From Peribacillus alkalitolerans (lineage in GTDB: Bacteria; Bacillota; Bacilli; Bacillales; DSM-1321): a DNA stretch of 64,000 bases. The notes under the pieces were generated by a model. It saw only the letters and a list, made by a program, of their open reading frames with translations, searched no databases and was not told where the DNA came from. Positions 52,426 through 60,508 of the stretch are shown piece by piece. Made by a program: the position numbers and the translations under genes. The stretch spans positions 1 to 64,000 of the forward strand of contig NZ_JAAGVZ010000014.1 of assembly GCF_010882125.1 (NCBI RefSeq), written 5' to 3'. The stretch's first letter is position 1, and every line of letters starts with the position of its first letter.

Positions 52426-52743
52426 ATGAACAAATCCTCACTTTGTCCAAGACTTGAAAAAGCAATGTCCATAATAAGCCAACGATGGACAGGACTAATT
52501 ATTTATCAGCTTTTTTTAGGTCCACAAAGATTTAATACAATAGAGTCCGCTATCTCGATTAGCGGTAGAGTCCTTTCCGAGCGATTAAAAGACTTGGAAC
52601 AACAAGGCATAGTCAAACGTGACGTCTATCCGGAAACACCGGTTCGTATAGAATACTCTTTAACCGACAAAGGCAAAGCACTTGAACCTGTTCTAAAAGG
52701 AATTGAAAGCTGGGCTCAGGATTGGATTCCTTCGGTAGAATAG
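52426..52743 (+). CDS. HxlR/DUF24 regulator with sensing Cys7 (CatR/YodB type)
   Basis: A 105-residue winged-helix regulator. It starts MNKSSLCPRLEKA; Cys7 matches the redox-sensing cysteine of YodB (Cys6) and CatR (Cys7). DNA-binding part: RFNTIESAISISGRVLSERLKDLEQQG. Such repressors are thiolated or crosslinked by quinones and diamide. Divergent from the dioxygenase-nitroreductase operon it is expected to control. Confidence 0.88.
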   Translation: MNKSSLCPRLEKAMSIISQRWTGLIIYQLFLGPQRFNTIESAISISGRVLSERLKDLEQQGIVKRDVYPETPVRIEYSLTDKGKALEPVLKGIESWAQDWIPSVE

Positions 52744-52770
52744 TTAGAAAAAACGGCCGATACCCCAAAA

Positions 52771-52804
52771 AAATCCCGATTACGCAAAAACGTAATCGGG
52801 ATTT
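52771..52804. terminator. Bidirectional terminator
   Basis: AAATCCCGATTACG pairs with CGTAATCGGGATTT around CAAAAA; flanked by A- and T-runs. Confidence 0.93.
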
Positions 52805-52805
52805 T

Positions 52806-53126
52806 TTATGGTTTAGCATTAATCGACCATGCTAGAACAAACATAAAGAATATAAACACAAATATGAACAAATTCAAGCAGATTCCCCATCCTGCGTATA
52901 GGCGTGATCTTTTTTGGGTGAATAATCCAACTATACCAAATACAAAACCTAAGAAAGGGATAACACCTAAAAATAGAGATGGAAAAGTTTCTGTTTCAAG
53001 TATCAGTGTAGCATTTAAGGCCGCCATGGATATTAAACCTAAAACAAAAGAGATGAACCCTGTAAGGGTAGGAAGTACCCTATTTCTTTGATACATTTTA
53101 GATTTGCTCTTTATTCCCAATTCCAT
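52806..53126 (-). CDS. Small membrane protein in the ECF sigma operon
   Basis: A 106-residue protein with three hydrophobic helices (about 18-45, 48-68, 78-102), DUF4190-like in layout. Its start overlaps the anti-sigma stop by 16 bases. Possibly an accessory of the envelope-stress sensor; no family function known. Confidence 0.72.
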   Translation of the reverse strand: MELGIKSKSKMYQRNRVLPTLTGFISFVLGLISMAALNATLILETETFPSLFLGVIPFLGFVFGIVGLFTQKRSRLYAGWGICLNLFIFVFIFFMFVLAWSINAKP

Positions 53127-54133
53127 AGTTTCACTTCCCCTACCTTCATGGCATGTATTTCATGTATCTTTTCCATTTTTCTTAGTTCTGGTGTTGGACC
53201 AGTGACTACTGCTCCATAAGCATGGATTCCGTTCTGTTCAATATAAGCAATTCTCTCATCCAAGCTCAAATTTTTGGCCCTCGATATTTTTGCAGCCACA
53301 TCTTCACGTTTTTCTAGTTTTCGAAGAATGTCCATGAAAACTTCTTCATTGCTTTTGTCTCTGCCATTAAAAGGAGACCAAGTGGTCGTATCGACCTGTG
53401 CAGGATATCCAATGGGAGAAACAGGGCTTCCACTTTGATCAAGCATTTTCTCCTCTACTCCTGTATCAACTGCAATCCAACGAAGCTCTACATTATTAGG
53501 CAGCAATTGTTCAATATCCTCCTGCTTCATAGTTTTAGTAAACGAAATATAGAGTTCTGAAACAGTACCATCTGGGAGACCCTTCAACATTTTCCATTGG
53601 GAAAGGGAATAAAAGGGTATATTGGATTTTGGATGTACCAATATTTCTTCCTCTGCTGTAGGATTTTCTGCCAATGGACGTTCCACCATCATAGTCTTTT
53701 TTGGATTCCTTGCTTCGTCAAAAGTAAAGTCCACATCATATGAACCGACCCGGTAGTCCTCCATTCCGATTTTTTTGTACACATCAAACAGTATTTTCAT
53801 CTCAAAAAAACCGATTTCCTCTTCTATATCCATTTCTTCAATGCTCACGTTTGGTTCGGTTACATATATGGTGTTCCCCGTCACTTCTATAAGCTCATCC
53901 GCTCTGCCACCAAAGCCATAATACAAATAAGTTGCTAATGTGGCACATGGAATGATCAATAAGAGACATGCCAATGTAATCATAATATTAGTCATTCTTG
54001 CTGTATTTTTTCCAATTTGTACAATTTTTTTTTGTTGTTCCTCTGGCAAATAATGTGATCTATCTAGATTTTCCTTAGATTCCAGAAGAATTCTTTCATA
54101 TGTGTCTAGGTCTTTCTTTTTGTCGTCGCTCAC
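53111..54133 (-). CDS. Transmembrane anti-sigma factor
   Basis: A 340-residue protein: cytoplasmic N-terminal part (about 1-48), one transmembrane helix (about 49-71) and an extracytoplasmic domain with the sigma-regulator C-terminal layout (FYSLSQWKMLKGLPDGTVSELYISF). It should hold the ECF sigma factor encoded just upstream. The GTG start overlaps the sigma stop (GTGA). Signal sensed is unknown. Confidence 0.82.
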   Translation of the reverse strand: MSDDKKKDLDTYERILLESKENLDRSHYLPEEQQKKIVQIGKNTARMTNIMITLACLLLIIPCATLATYLYYGFGGRADELIEVTGNTIYVTEPNVSIEEMDIEEEIGFFEMKILFDVYKKIGMEDYRVGSYDVDFTFDEARNPKKTMMVERPLAENPTAEEEILVHPKSNIPFYSLSQWKMLKGLPDGTVSELYISFTKTMKQEDIEQLLPNNVELRWIAVDTGVEEKMLDQSGSPVSPIGYPAQVDTTTWSPFNGRDKSNEEVFMDILRKLEKREDVAAKISRAKNLSLDERIAYIEQNGIHAYGAVVTGPTPELRKMEKIHEIHAMKVGEVKLWNWE

Positions 54134-54621
54134 TCTTGTATCTTCCTTTCTTTTACCATTTTCATAACCTTTTTCCTACCGCGATGAAGATGACTTTTCA
54201 ATGTGTTCAATCTTAATTCCAAAATATCTGCAGCCTCTTGATAAGATAATTGATTCAAATCGCATAATAACAAGACATGCTTTTCTTTTTCTGGAAGAGT
54301 ATGAATTACCTCGAGCAGTAAATTAAGTCCTTCTTTCTCAATTATTCTTTGTTCGGGTGAAGATTTTTGATCTAATCCTTCAATGAGGTTCTGTCCCAAT
54401 ACAAGGCGATTGCTCTTCCTTTTCTCATCAATAAAAGCGTGATAAGCAACCTTGAATAACCAACCTCTTATTGATTGAATTTCATAATCTTCTAATTGGA
54501 TGTAAGCTCGATAAAAAGCCTCTTGAACGAGATCTTCTGCCGTAAAATGATTTTTAGAAAGTGAATACAAGTAGCGGTATAAATCATTCACGTGGGTCTT
54601 ATATATTTCATCAAGATTCAT
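54130..54621 (-). CDS. ECF RNA polymerase sigma factor
   Basis: A 163-residue ECF sigma factor: region 2 with LYRYLYSLSKNHFTAEDLVQEAFYRAY and SIRGWLFKVAYHAFIDEKRK, region 4 with LNQLSYQEAADILELRLNTLKSHLHRGRKK. The ATG at 54621 follows GGGGGAG; nine further in-frame codons lie upstream without a site. Resembles SigM/SigV/SigX-type factors of Bacillus, but I cannot assign one. Operon order sigma, anti-sigma, small membrane protein. Confidence 0.9.
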   Translation of the reverse strand: MNLDEIYKTHVNDLYRYLYSLSKNHFTAEDLVQEAFYRAYIQLEDYEIQSIRGWLFKVAYHAFIDEKRKSNRLVLGQNLIEGLDQKSSPEQRIIEKEGLNLLLEVIHTLPEKEKHVLLLCDLNQLSYQEAADILELRLNTLKSHLHRGRKKVMKMVKERKIQE

Positions 54622-54646
54622 ACCCGCTCCCCCTTTCACATTATCC

Positions 54647-54672
54647 ACGTTTTACCATATCAAAAAGTTGCA
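54647..54672 (-). promoter_or_regulatory. Probable autoregulatory ECF promoter
   Basis: The complement reads TGCAAC (54667-54672), a 17-base spacer, then CGTGG. The AAC...CGT pattern is characteristic of ECF-dependent promoters. Confidence 0.55.
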
Positions 54673-54695
54673 GATATTATCTAAAAAAATAAAAA

Positions 54696-54717
54696 AGCTA
54701 TCCAATATTGGATAGCT
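54696..54717 (-). terminator. Terminator of the TPR-like gene
   Basis: AGCTATCCAAT/ATTGGATAGCT, a 22-base perfect palindrome followed on the minus strand by TTTTTTATTTTTTT. Confidence 0.88.
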
Positions 54718-55184
54718 CATCCTTTCAATTCATCTAGATCCTGCTGCAACAGCTTCTTATTTTCAGCAACTGTTACTTGATCAAGTAACTCTAGAGCATG
54801 TTCTAATGCTATTTGTTTTTGTGGATGATTCCCTAGGACACCGTGTGCTCTTGCTTCTGCTTCGTAAGCATAGCCTCTATAGAATGGTGGTAGCTCTGCT
54901 TCATCACTCACAGCTATGCATTTTTTGGCATAACGTAATGAATTTTCACCTTGACCAACAACAGCATAAACCCTTGAAAGTTGCCAATAGCCGATGGAAA
55001 GATTGGTTTTTGTATGGTCTTCGACTTGTGTCCAGTGCCAGAACGAACTATGGCACATATGGATCATCTGTTCATTCTCTTCATCGTTTCTGTTCTTTTT
55101 GTCTAAGAAATCCCATACTTTATTAAAACAAGCTGTTGCCAATTGTTTATGTGAATAGTTTTTTGTTTCAGTTTGATTGCTCAC
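54717..55184 (-). CDS. TPR-like helical protein, 155 residues
   Basis: Helical repeats resembling tetratricopeptide units (SIGYWQLSRVYAVVGQGENSLRYAKKCI and GYAYEAEARAHGVLGN). Soluble. A GTG at 55184, 6 bases after TGAGGTG, is chosen over the GTG inside that site. Probably a protein-protein adaptor; function unknown. Confidence 0.75.
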   Translation of the reverse strand: MSNQTETKNYSHKQLATACFNKVWDFLDKKNRNDEENEQMIHMCHSSFWHWTQVEDHTKTNLSIGYWQLSRVYAVVGQGENSLRYAKKCIAVSDEAELPPFYRGYAYEAEARAHGVLGNHPQKQIALEHALELLDQVTVAENKKLLQQDLDELKG

Positions 55185-55330
55185 AAATATCACCTCACTA
55201 TACGTATTCGTTTTTCTCGGACTAAAATCCTTTTTCCATTAATATTAGAGGTGATTAGGGACAGATAACGAATTATGTAAGAGTAAATCAAACTAGATTA
55301 AATCTTTTCATGATATGAAGGGGAATGAAC

Positions 55331-56272
55331 ATGCAAGTACAAACAAATCCAGTCATTATCCAAAAGAAAAAAAACAAGAAAAATATTTTGGTGGTAGTTT
55401 TAACAACCATCATCCTGTTCATGGGGTGTGTAAATTTCTGGTCGGTTGAAAAGCGGAATTCAATGCCATTTTTTGAGAACACTCGACCTATGGTCATCGC
55501 TCATCAAGGAGGAGAAGATTTAGCTCCTTCCAATACAATGGTCGCCTTTCAACAAGCCGTAGATATGGGTGTGGATGCGCTAGAATTCGATATCCATATT
55601 ACGAAGGATGGAGAGCTAGTCACCATACATGATCCAACTGTAGACCGAACTACAGAAGGAGTCGGGAAAGTAGCAGATATGACTTTAGAGCAAATTCAAA
55701 AGCTTGATGCTGGTTATCAATTCCAAGACTTAGATGGGAATTTTTCTTTCAGAGGGAAAGGCGTTTACATTCCTACTGTAGAAGAAGTCTTTTCCACATA
55801 CCCAAACATGAAAATGGTTATGGAAATTAAAGATGACAACCCTAGGGAAAAAATCGAAGAGATTGCAGCTAAGCTTTGGAAACTGATTGAGACTCATAAA
55901 TTGCAGGATAAGGTATTGATTGCGGCATTTGATCAATCCATTGTAGATACTTTCAATTCTTATTCAAAGGGCAAGGTAGCCATTGCAGGCGGAAAACAAG
56001 AAATTAAAAAATTTGTCGTGTATCATACTTTGTTTTTACGAAACCTGTATCAACCAAAAGTAGATGCAATTGAAATTCCTACAAAAGAAAGCATTTTCGA
56101 CTTAACTGAGAAAAGGCTAATCGACGGAGCCCATCGAAGAGGCATGGATGTTCACTATTGGACGATTGACGATAAAGCTCAGATGAAACAACTGATTGAA
56201 AAAGGCGCAGATGGAATTATTACCAATCGTCCAGATTTAATGCTTCAGTTGTTGGATGAAATGGGTTACTAA
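55331..56272 (+). CDS. Membrane-anchored glycerophosphodiester phosphodiesterase
   Basis: A 313-residue GDPD: N-terminal helix (about 18-36), then a TIM barrel. Active-site pieces: AHQGGEDLAPSNT (HR/QG-E motif), DALEFDIHITKDGELVTIHDPTVDRTT (metal ligands and second His) and the closing YWTIDDKAQM. The His-Gln-Gly-Gly start differs slightly from the common HRG. It releases glycerol-3-phosphate from phospholipid or teichoic-acid glycerophosphodiesters outside the cell. Confidence 0.9.
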   Translation: MQVQTNPVIIQKKKNKKNILVVVLTTIILFMGCVNFWSVEKRNSMPFFENTRPMVIAHQGGEDLAPSNTMVAFQQAVDMGVDALEFDIHITKDGELVTIHDPTVDRTTEGVGKVADMTLEQIQKLDAGYQFQDLDGNFSFRGKGVYIPTVEEVFSTYPNMKMVMEIKDDNPREKIEEIAAKLWKLIETHKLQDKVLIAAFDQSIVDTFNSYSKGKVAIAGGKQEIKKFVVYHTLFLRNLYQPKVDAIEIPTKESIFDLTEKRLIDGAHRRGMDVHYWTIDDKAQMKQLIEKGADGIITNRPDLMLQLLDEMGY

Positions 56273-56291
56273 AGAATTGATGAAATATCCT

Positions 56292-56937
56292 CTATTCACC
56301 CTGCTGTAACCAATTTTTCAATCTCTCCATATCTTGGTGAATTAATTCACGTAGACTAGGGTTATAAAAGATTGAGGCAGGGTGGAAGGGTTGGATAGAT
56401 CAAATAGTCTTTCTCACTCCACACATAAATCCCTTCTTCCTGAGAAGCAAGACGAAGGATTGGGCTGTTAATGAATTGTCCATGGAAAGCAGTCACTGAA
56501 TAACTTGAACCTAGCAACCTCTTCAGTCCGACATTGCCTAGTGTCACTATTAGAGGAGCATCTACATGAAGAGTTTCATAATCCAATAAAGGTGCATGTG
56601 CAAGTATTTCTCTTTGAGTGGGTGGACGATTATATTTTTTCTTAATGATAGTCCCATTTCGTTCCCTTTTTTCTCCCCATTTATAGGGACGGCTTCTGAC
56701 AGCACTTGTAATATATACCTCATCCCTACTGACACCAGCCATTTCTAAAAACTTCATCAGCTCCTTGCCAGCCCTGCCACTAAAGGGAATTCCATTGCCA
56801 ATCTCTGTCTCACCAGGAGCTTCACCTACGAGCATCAAATTGGGATGTTTCGGTCCAGTACCATATACAAATCCCTCCACAGGGTAATTAGATATTCTCT
56901 TCTTTCCGAATTCGGCCAACTCTTCTGGTATCCTCAT
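56292..56937 (-). pseudogene. Uracil-DNA glycosylase family gene with a frameshift
   Basis: Residues 1 to about 180 match the family 4/5 uracil-DNA glycosylase fold, with motif 1 MLVGEAPGETE and GIPFSGRAGKELM. The frame then shifts at about 56388 in a GGG run. In the next frame the expected C-terminus continues: HPASIFYNPSLRELIHQDM up to a stop at 56292. Removing one base from the run gives a 214-residue protein with motif 2 restored. As it stands the product ends LPPCLNLL at 56362 and lacks motif 2. Real mutation or sequencing error cannot be told apart here. Confidence 0.85.
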
Positions 56938-57006
56938 TCAATCACTTCCAATTTTCAATCATGTCCTATTCATTTTGCCTTTAATTATATGCTTCAAACC
57001 TAAAAA

Positions 57007-57031
57007 GACCAGACAGGTAAACTGTCTGGTC
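57007..57031 (-). terminator. Terminator of the FbpB-like gene
   Basis: GACCAGACAG pairs with CTGTCTGGTC, followed on the minus strand by TTTTTA. Confidence 0.9.
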
Positions 57032-57049
57032 ATCTATTCGAAAAAGGCA

Positions 57050-57190
57050 TTATCTTTTCAATTTACGGAGATATCGATTTTCAACCTTTTCTTCTATTTC
57101 TTCAAGTAATTTCTTATCTTTTAAAATCATTTTTTTATTATGGGAGACTAAGTCATCAAACTTCTTTCGTCTCGCATGCCGAGTTGCCAT
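57050..57190 (-). CDS. FbpB-like small basic protein
   Basis: Read by eye: 46 residues, MATRHARRKKFDDLVSHNKK at the N-terminus and then KLLEEIEEKVENRYLRKLKR. It fits the FbpB family pattern (F..LV..NK..LL.DK..L..IE..). In B. subtilis FbpB is Fur-regulated and assists the iron-sparing sRNA FsrA; here I see no Fur box upstream. GGAGG lies 9 bases before the ATG, and a strong terminator follows. Confidence 0.8.
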   Translation of the reverse strand: MATRHARRKKFDDLVSHNKKMILKDKKLLEEIEEKVENRYLRKLKR

Positions 57191-57512
57191 AAAATTAATC
57201 CTCCAACTATTCCAGCTAATAGCTTAGATTTGAACTTTCACCTGCTTATACTCCATTAGACGAATGCGCCGGAGAAAAGTTGCAAAATACTAAAAATTTG
57301 TTCAACTTTTATACCGCCACTATGCAATCCATTTCAAACTCTGCTTCATCTTTATTATTGTGCATAGTTTCAGCCCCCTTTTTGGAGAAAATTAGGTCAA
57401 GGAGTAAAGCGACCATTAAGTTTATTTTAAGGTTAATTAACAGAATAATCAATATTATTATAAAATAATTTACATTTTTTGGCTTTGATAAATGACTATG
57501 TTAAAGCACATT

Positions 57513-57700
57513 GTTGTTTGGAGCGGAAGGCCGAGATTCCTCGAAAATACATTCGTATTTCCTTCGTGCGGTGTAATTCAAGGATGCTGTTCAATGTCCT
57601 TGGGAAAATCTATACAAGGGAGTATTCGCAGGAGCGAAAGTGCGCCGAGTAGGCTCCCGTACCGCCAACGGAAAGCGAGCGCATGGAGCGGAAAAACAAA
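57513..57700. repeat. Palindromic intergenic repeat, copy D (diverged)
   Basis: Begins GTTTGGAGCGGAAGGC, contains GCAGGAGCGAAAGTGCGCCG and GTAGGCTCCCGTACCGCC, ends GGAAAGCGAGCGCATGGAGCGG. Same family and orientation as copy B but with different inner bases and an insertion. The rest of the 57191-57753 gap holds no gene I can support. Confidence 0.7.
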
Positions 57701-57724
57701 AGACTAGTTACAGAGCCTAATAAA

Positions 57725-57751
57725 AAAAGGTACCTCATCTGGGCACCTTTT
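57725..57751 (-). terminator. Terminator of the TetR gene
   Basis: AAAAGGTACC pairs with GGCACCTTTT (one mismatch), followed on the minus strand by a T-run. Confidence 0.85.
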
Positions 57752-57753
57752 GC

Positions 57754-58365
57754 TTATGCTTTAATTTTTGTAAAATACATATTTTTCATCTCAGTCAATA
57801 CAGGTTTATACGGATAATCTCCATAAACGATTTGTAGGCTGACACCATCAATCAAAGACCAAAAGATATCTGCATAAAGCTCTGGATTGAAATCCTGAAC
57901 AAATTCACCCGATTGTTGTCCCTCTAATAATATTTCGGCAATTAAGGGAATGAAATATTCTTTCCTTCGAACATTCAAGATTGAGATAAGATCTTCACTC
58001 CTTGAAGAATGAAGTTTAAATTCAAACTGAACAACCGAATTTTCAATATTTCTTTTAACAGTTAAATCACGGTCTAGGTAAACTCTAAATAAATACTCCA
58101 TTTTCTCATAGGCCGTATTCTGGCGATTCAGTTCACTCGTTAATTCCTCTAGAATACGTTTAGTATTCGCACCCATAAGCTCCAGATATATTTCATCCTT
58201 ACTTTTGAAATAGTTATAAATAGCCCCTTTACTAATACCTGAATGAGCAACGATGTCGTCAATTGTAGCGGCTTCAAACCCTTTCTTTGCAAAGCAGGCT
58301 AGCGCGCTCTTCAAAATCTCTTTTTTCTTTTTCTCTTTGTATTCATCAGATACGATAGGTGGCAA
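57754..58365 (-). CDS. TetR-family regulator
   Basis: A 203-residue TetR/AcrR repressor. DNA-binding part: ACFAKKGFEAATIDDIVAHSGISKGAIYNYFKSKDEIY (split here from the ligand domain at about residue 60). TTG start after GGAGGG. No efflux gene is adjacent, so its target is unknown. Divergent from the GNAT gene at 58553. Confidence 0.88.
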   Translation of the reverse strand: MPPIVSDEYKEKKKKEILKSALACFAKKGFEAATIDDIVAHSGISKGAIYNYFKSKDEIYLELMGANTKRILEELTSELNRQNTAYEKMEYLFRVYLDRDLTVKRNIENSVVQFEFKLHSSRSEDLISILNVRRKEYFIPLIAEILLEGQQSGEFVQDFNPELYADIFWSLIDGVSLQIVYGDYPYKPVLTEMKNMYFTKIKA

Positions 58366-58552
58366 TGTGTTCCCTCCTCTAACTTTCCGTTCTTATTCCT
58401 CTATCTATTAATTAAAACATACTTAAAATACTGTCACAATAAATATTAACCTATCTGTATAAAAATTGAATTTACCCTTAAAATTCATCTTCTAATATTC
58501 ATTGTTTTTGTTATATTATGGAAGAGTCAATCCATAAAGTGAGGAAACCAAT

Positions 58553-59029
58553 ATGAACGTAACTCTAGAGGTAATTTCTATCGATCAAAAGGAAACTCTT
58601 AAAAATCTTTATGCTCTTTACCTACATGACCTTTCCTTATATTCAGATGAACTTGCCCCTAACAAGGAAGGATTATTTGAATTCGATGCATTTGAACAAA
58701 TTTGGGAAAAGGATGGTATCAATCCATATCTCATAAAAGCAGATGACAAATTAGCTGGTTTTGTATTACTCTTAGGAGCACCTTTACTTAAAAAAGTTGA
58801 TTACTGCATTAATGACTTCTTCATCCTTAACGCTTATAGAGGAAAAGGGGTAGGAAAATCGGCGGCTCGACAGATTTTTAACATGTGCAAAGGTGATTTT
58901 TTCATTGAGCAACTTTTATCCAATCTCCCAGCCGTACATTTTTGGAAGAAACTTTATTTGGAGATGGGTATTAACTTTAAAGAAGAAACGAAAGAAAGGA
59001 CTACATCACAGACATTTCAAAATACTTAA
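58553..59029 (+). CDS. GNAT-family protein
   Basis: A 158-residue GNAT acetyltransferase. Acetyl-CoA loop RGKGVGKSAARQIF (about 97-110); FWKKLYLEMG near the C-terminus as in other members. Substrate unknown. Divergent from the TetR gene. Confidence 0.8.
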   Translation: MNVTLEVISIDQKETLKNLYALYLHDLSLYSDELAPNKEGLFEFDAFEQIWEKDGINPYLIKADDKLAGFVLLLGAPLLKKVDYCINDFFILNAYRGKGVGKSAARQIFNMCKGDFFIEQLLSNLPAVHFWKKLYLEMGINFKEETKERTTSQTFQNT

Positions 59030-59036
59030 GTAGAAA

Positions 59037-59060
59037 AAGCAGGGAACTCAACCCCTGCTT
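59037..59060 (-). terminator. Terminator of the alpha/beta-hydrolase gene
   Basis: AAGCAGGG pairs with CCCTGCTT, followed on the minus strand by TTTTTCT. The arm touches the stop codon. Confidence 0.85.
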
Positions 59061-59875
59061 CAGTCCTGTATTCTTTTCAGCCAATTACCAATTAAATCTT
59101 TCACTAATTCTCTCTGCTCAATTTGAAGAAGATGTCCCGCTTGATCTAGAACAGAATAGGTTGCATTCGGAAATTTATCGAGCAATTTCCAAACATCCTT
59201 AAAACCACAAATAGAATCTTGTCTTCCTAAAATAAACAAAGACGGTTGTTCCATTGAGTCTATTTCTAAGAAAGGTTCATCTTTCAACAAATATCTGTCC
59301 TCTCTCCAATTAGACCCAAGAAACTCCCTATTAGCTAGCAATCTTCCAGGATGAATTTCTTCCATAAAGATTCGGAGATTATCAGCTGTTTGATAGACTA
59401 GTAATGTTTCAAAAGCAACTCGGATATCCTCATCGACTTTCATTAAAGCGGCCTCATCCTTATGTATCACAACTTTTTGCGGTACATTTCTCTCTGTACC
59501 ATGGATAGGCGGGGCCATAAGAGCAATGCCTTTGACTTGTTTTAGCTTTGCATGCATGATCCCTTGCGCTAAATACCCCCCCCCGAAAGACATTCCTAAT
59601 AAAGCAAACTTTTGATTCGGAAATGTTGAATCAATGAATTCCAGCAGATTTTCCAGCATATCGCTAGATGAATTTACCGATGAATCAATCATGCTCTTCC
59701 CATGAGCTGGAACATCGATATAAATTCGTTGAAAATCTGATTCCTTCTGAAAAATTGGCTCCATCCAAGTTTTCATGGAAAGATGATCCGTGCCCATTGC
59801 ATGTAGGACTAACAACGGAAGTCCCTCCCCACAAACCTCATAAAAAACGCTGCCTTTCTTTACTTTGCATTCCAT
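59060..59875 (-). CDS. Alpha/beta-hydrolase
   Basis: A 271-residue hydrolase: Ser in LLGMSFGGGY (about 95-100), Asp in LGRQDSICG (about 217-221), His in DQAGHLLQIE (about 245-248), oxyanion HAMGTDH near 25-31. Cytoplasmic. Substrate unknown; related to many bacterial proline-iminopeptidase-like or esterase proteins. GGGGGA before the ATG. Confidence 0.85.
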   Translation of the reverse strand: MECKVKKGSVFYEVCGEGLPLLVLHAMGTDHLSMKTWMEPIFQKESDFQRIYIDVPAHGKSMIDSSVNSSSDMLENLLEFIDSTFPNQKFALLGMSFGGGYLAQGIMHAKLKQVKGIALMAPPIHGTERNVPQKVVIHKDEAALMKVDEDIRVAFETLLVYQTADNLRIFMEEIHPGRLLANREFLGSNWREDRYLLKDEPFLEIDSMEQPSLFILGRQDSICGFKDVWKLLDKFPNATYSVLDQAGHLLQIEQRELVKDLIGNWLKRIQD

Positions 59876-59989
59876 TAATAATCCCCCGGTCGATAAATAC
59901 GAGTTTGTTATAATATTCCACTAGATCGCAACCTATTTCCATGTGTACTTCTAGAAAAAAGGATTTTTCATTTTTGTTGAGTCTCGGAA

Positions 59990-60200
59990 ACCAGCTGAAT
60001 TTTCACGTGTATCAAAAAATTGTGGTTCTAAAAAACGAATTCAGGTTCTAAGAAGCGAATCGTGGTTCTAAAAAACGAATCCCTGTTCTAAAAATCGAAT
60101 CAAGCCAGTAAAAAGCGCAAATCTCTACTAAAAAGCACAAATTTCCCGCAAAAAGCGCAAATCTGCAGTAAAAAGCGCAAATTCACATTATAGTGCACAG
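59990..60200. repeat. Two adjacent short tandem arrays
   Basis: Four to five copies of GGTTCTAAAAAACGAAT-like units (period about 20) followed by four copies of AGTAAAAAGCGCAAATC-like units (period about 20). All degenerate. The remaining gap (59876-60470) holds no gene I can support. Confidence 0.75.
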
Positions 60201-60472
60201 TTAGAGAATGAAAACTCAAATTGGCAAGGAATTATCATTAAAAAGGCCAAAAATTGAAGAGGATTTAGCTAAAAGAACGAAAAAATTTGGTGAGAAGCAA
60301 TCATTAGATTACTTTCAGACCAGCTCGATCCAAAATACTATACAATTTCCCACCGATTTCTTCATTTCCCCTCTTCAGACATTGCCACTCGAATGCTTTC
60401 TTCCCTAAACCTACAGTCCACAGGAAAAAATAAAGGAAAAATATATGAAGCACCAAAAATCCAATAAAAAAA

Positions 60473-60501
60473 CGCTTGGATGCTGAACTGCACCCCAAGC
60501 G
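60473..60501 (-). terminator. Terminator of the SDR gene
   Basis: CGCTTGG pairs with CCAAGCG, followed on the minus strand by TTTTTTTA. Confidence 0.88.
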
Positions 60502-60508
60502 CCGCAAC

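Noticed and set aside
57280-57468. A 62-codon plus-strand frame
   Set aside because: No ribosome site and low-complexity AT-rich sequence; not conserved in any family I recognise.
59990-60200. Possible CRISPR array
   Set aside because: Units are degenerate, only about 20 bases long and directly abutting, with no unique spacers and no cas genes.
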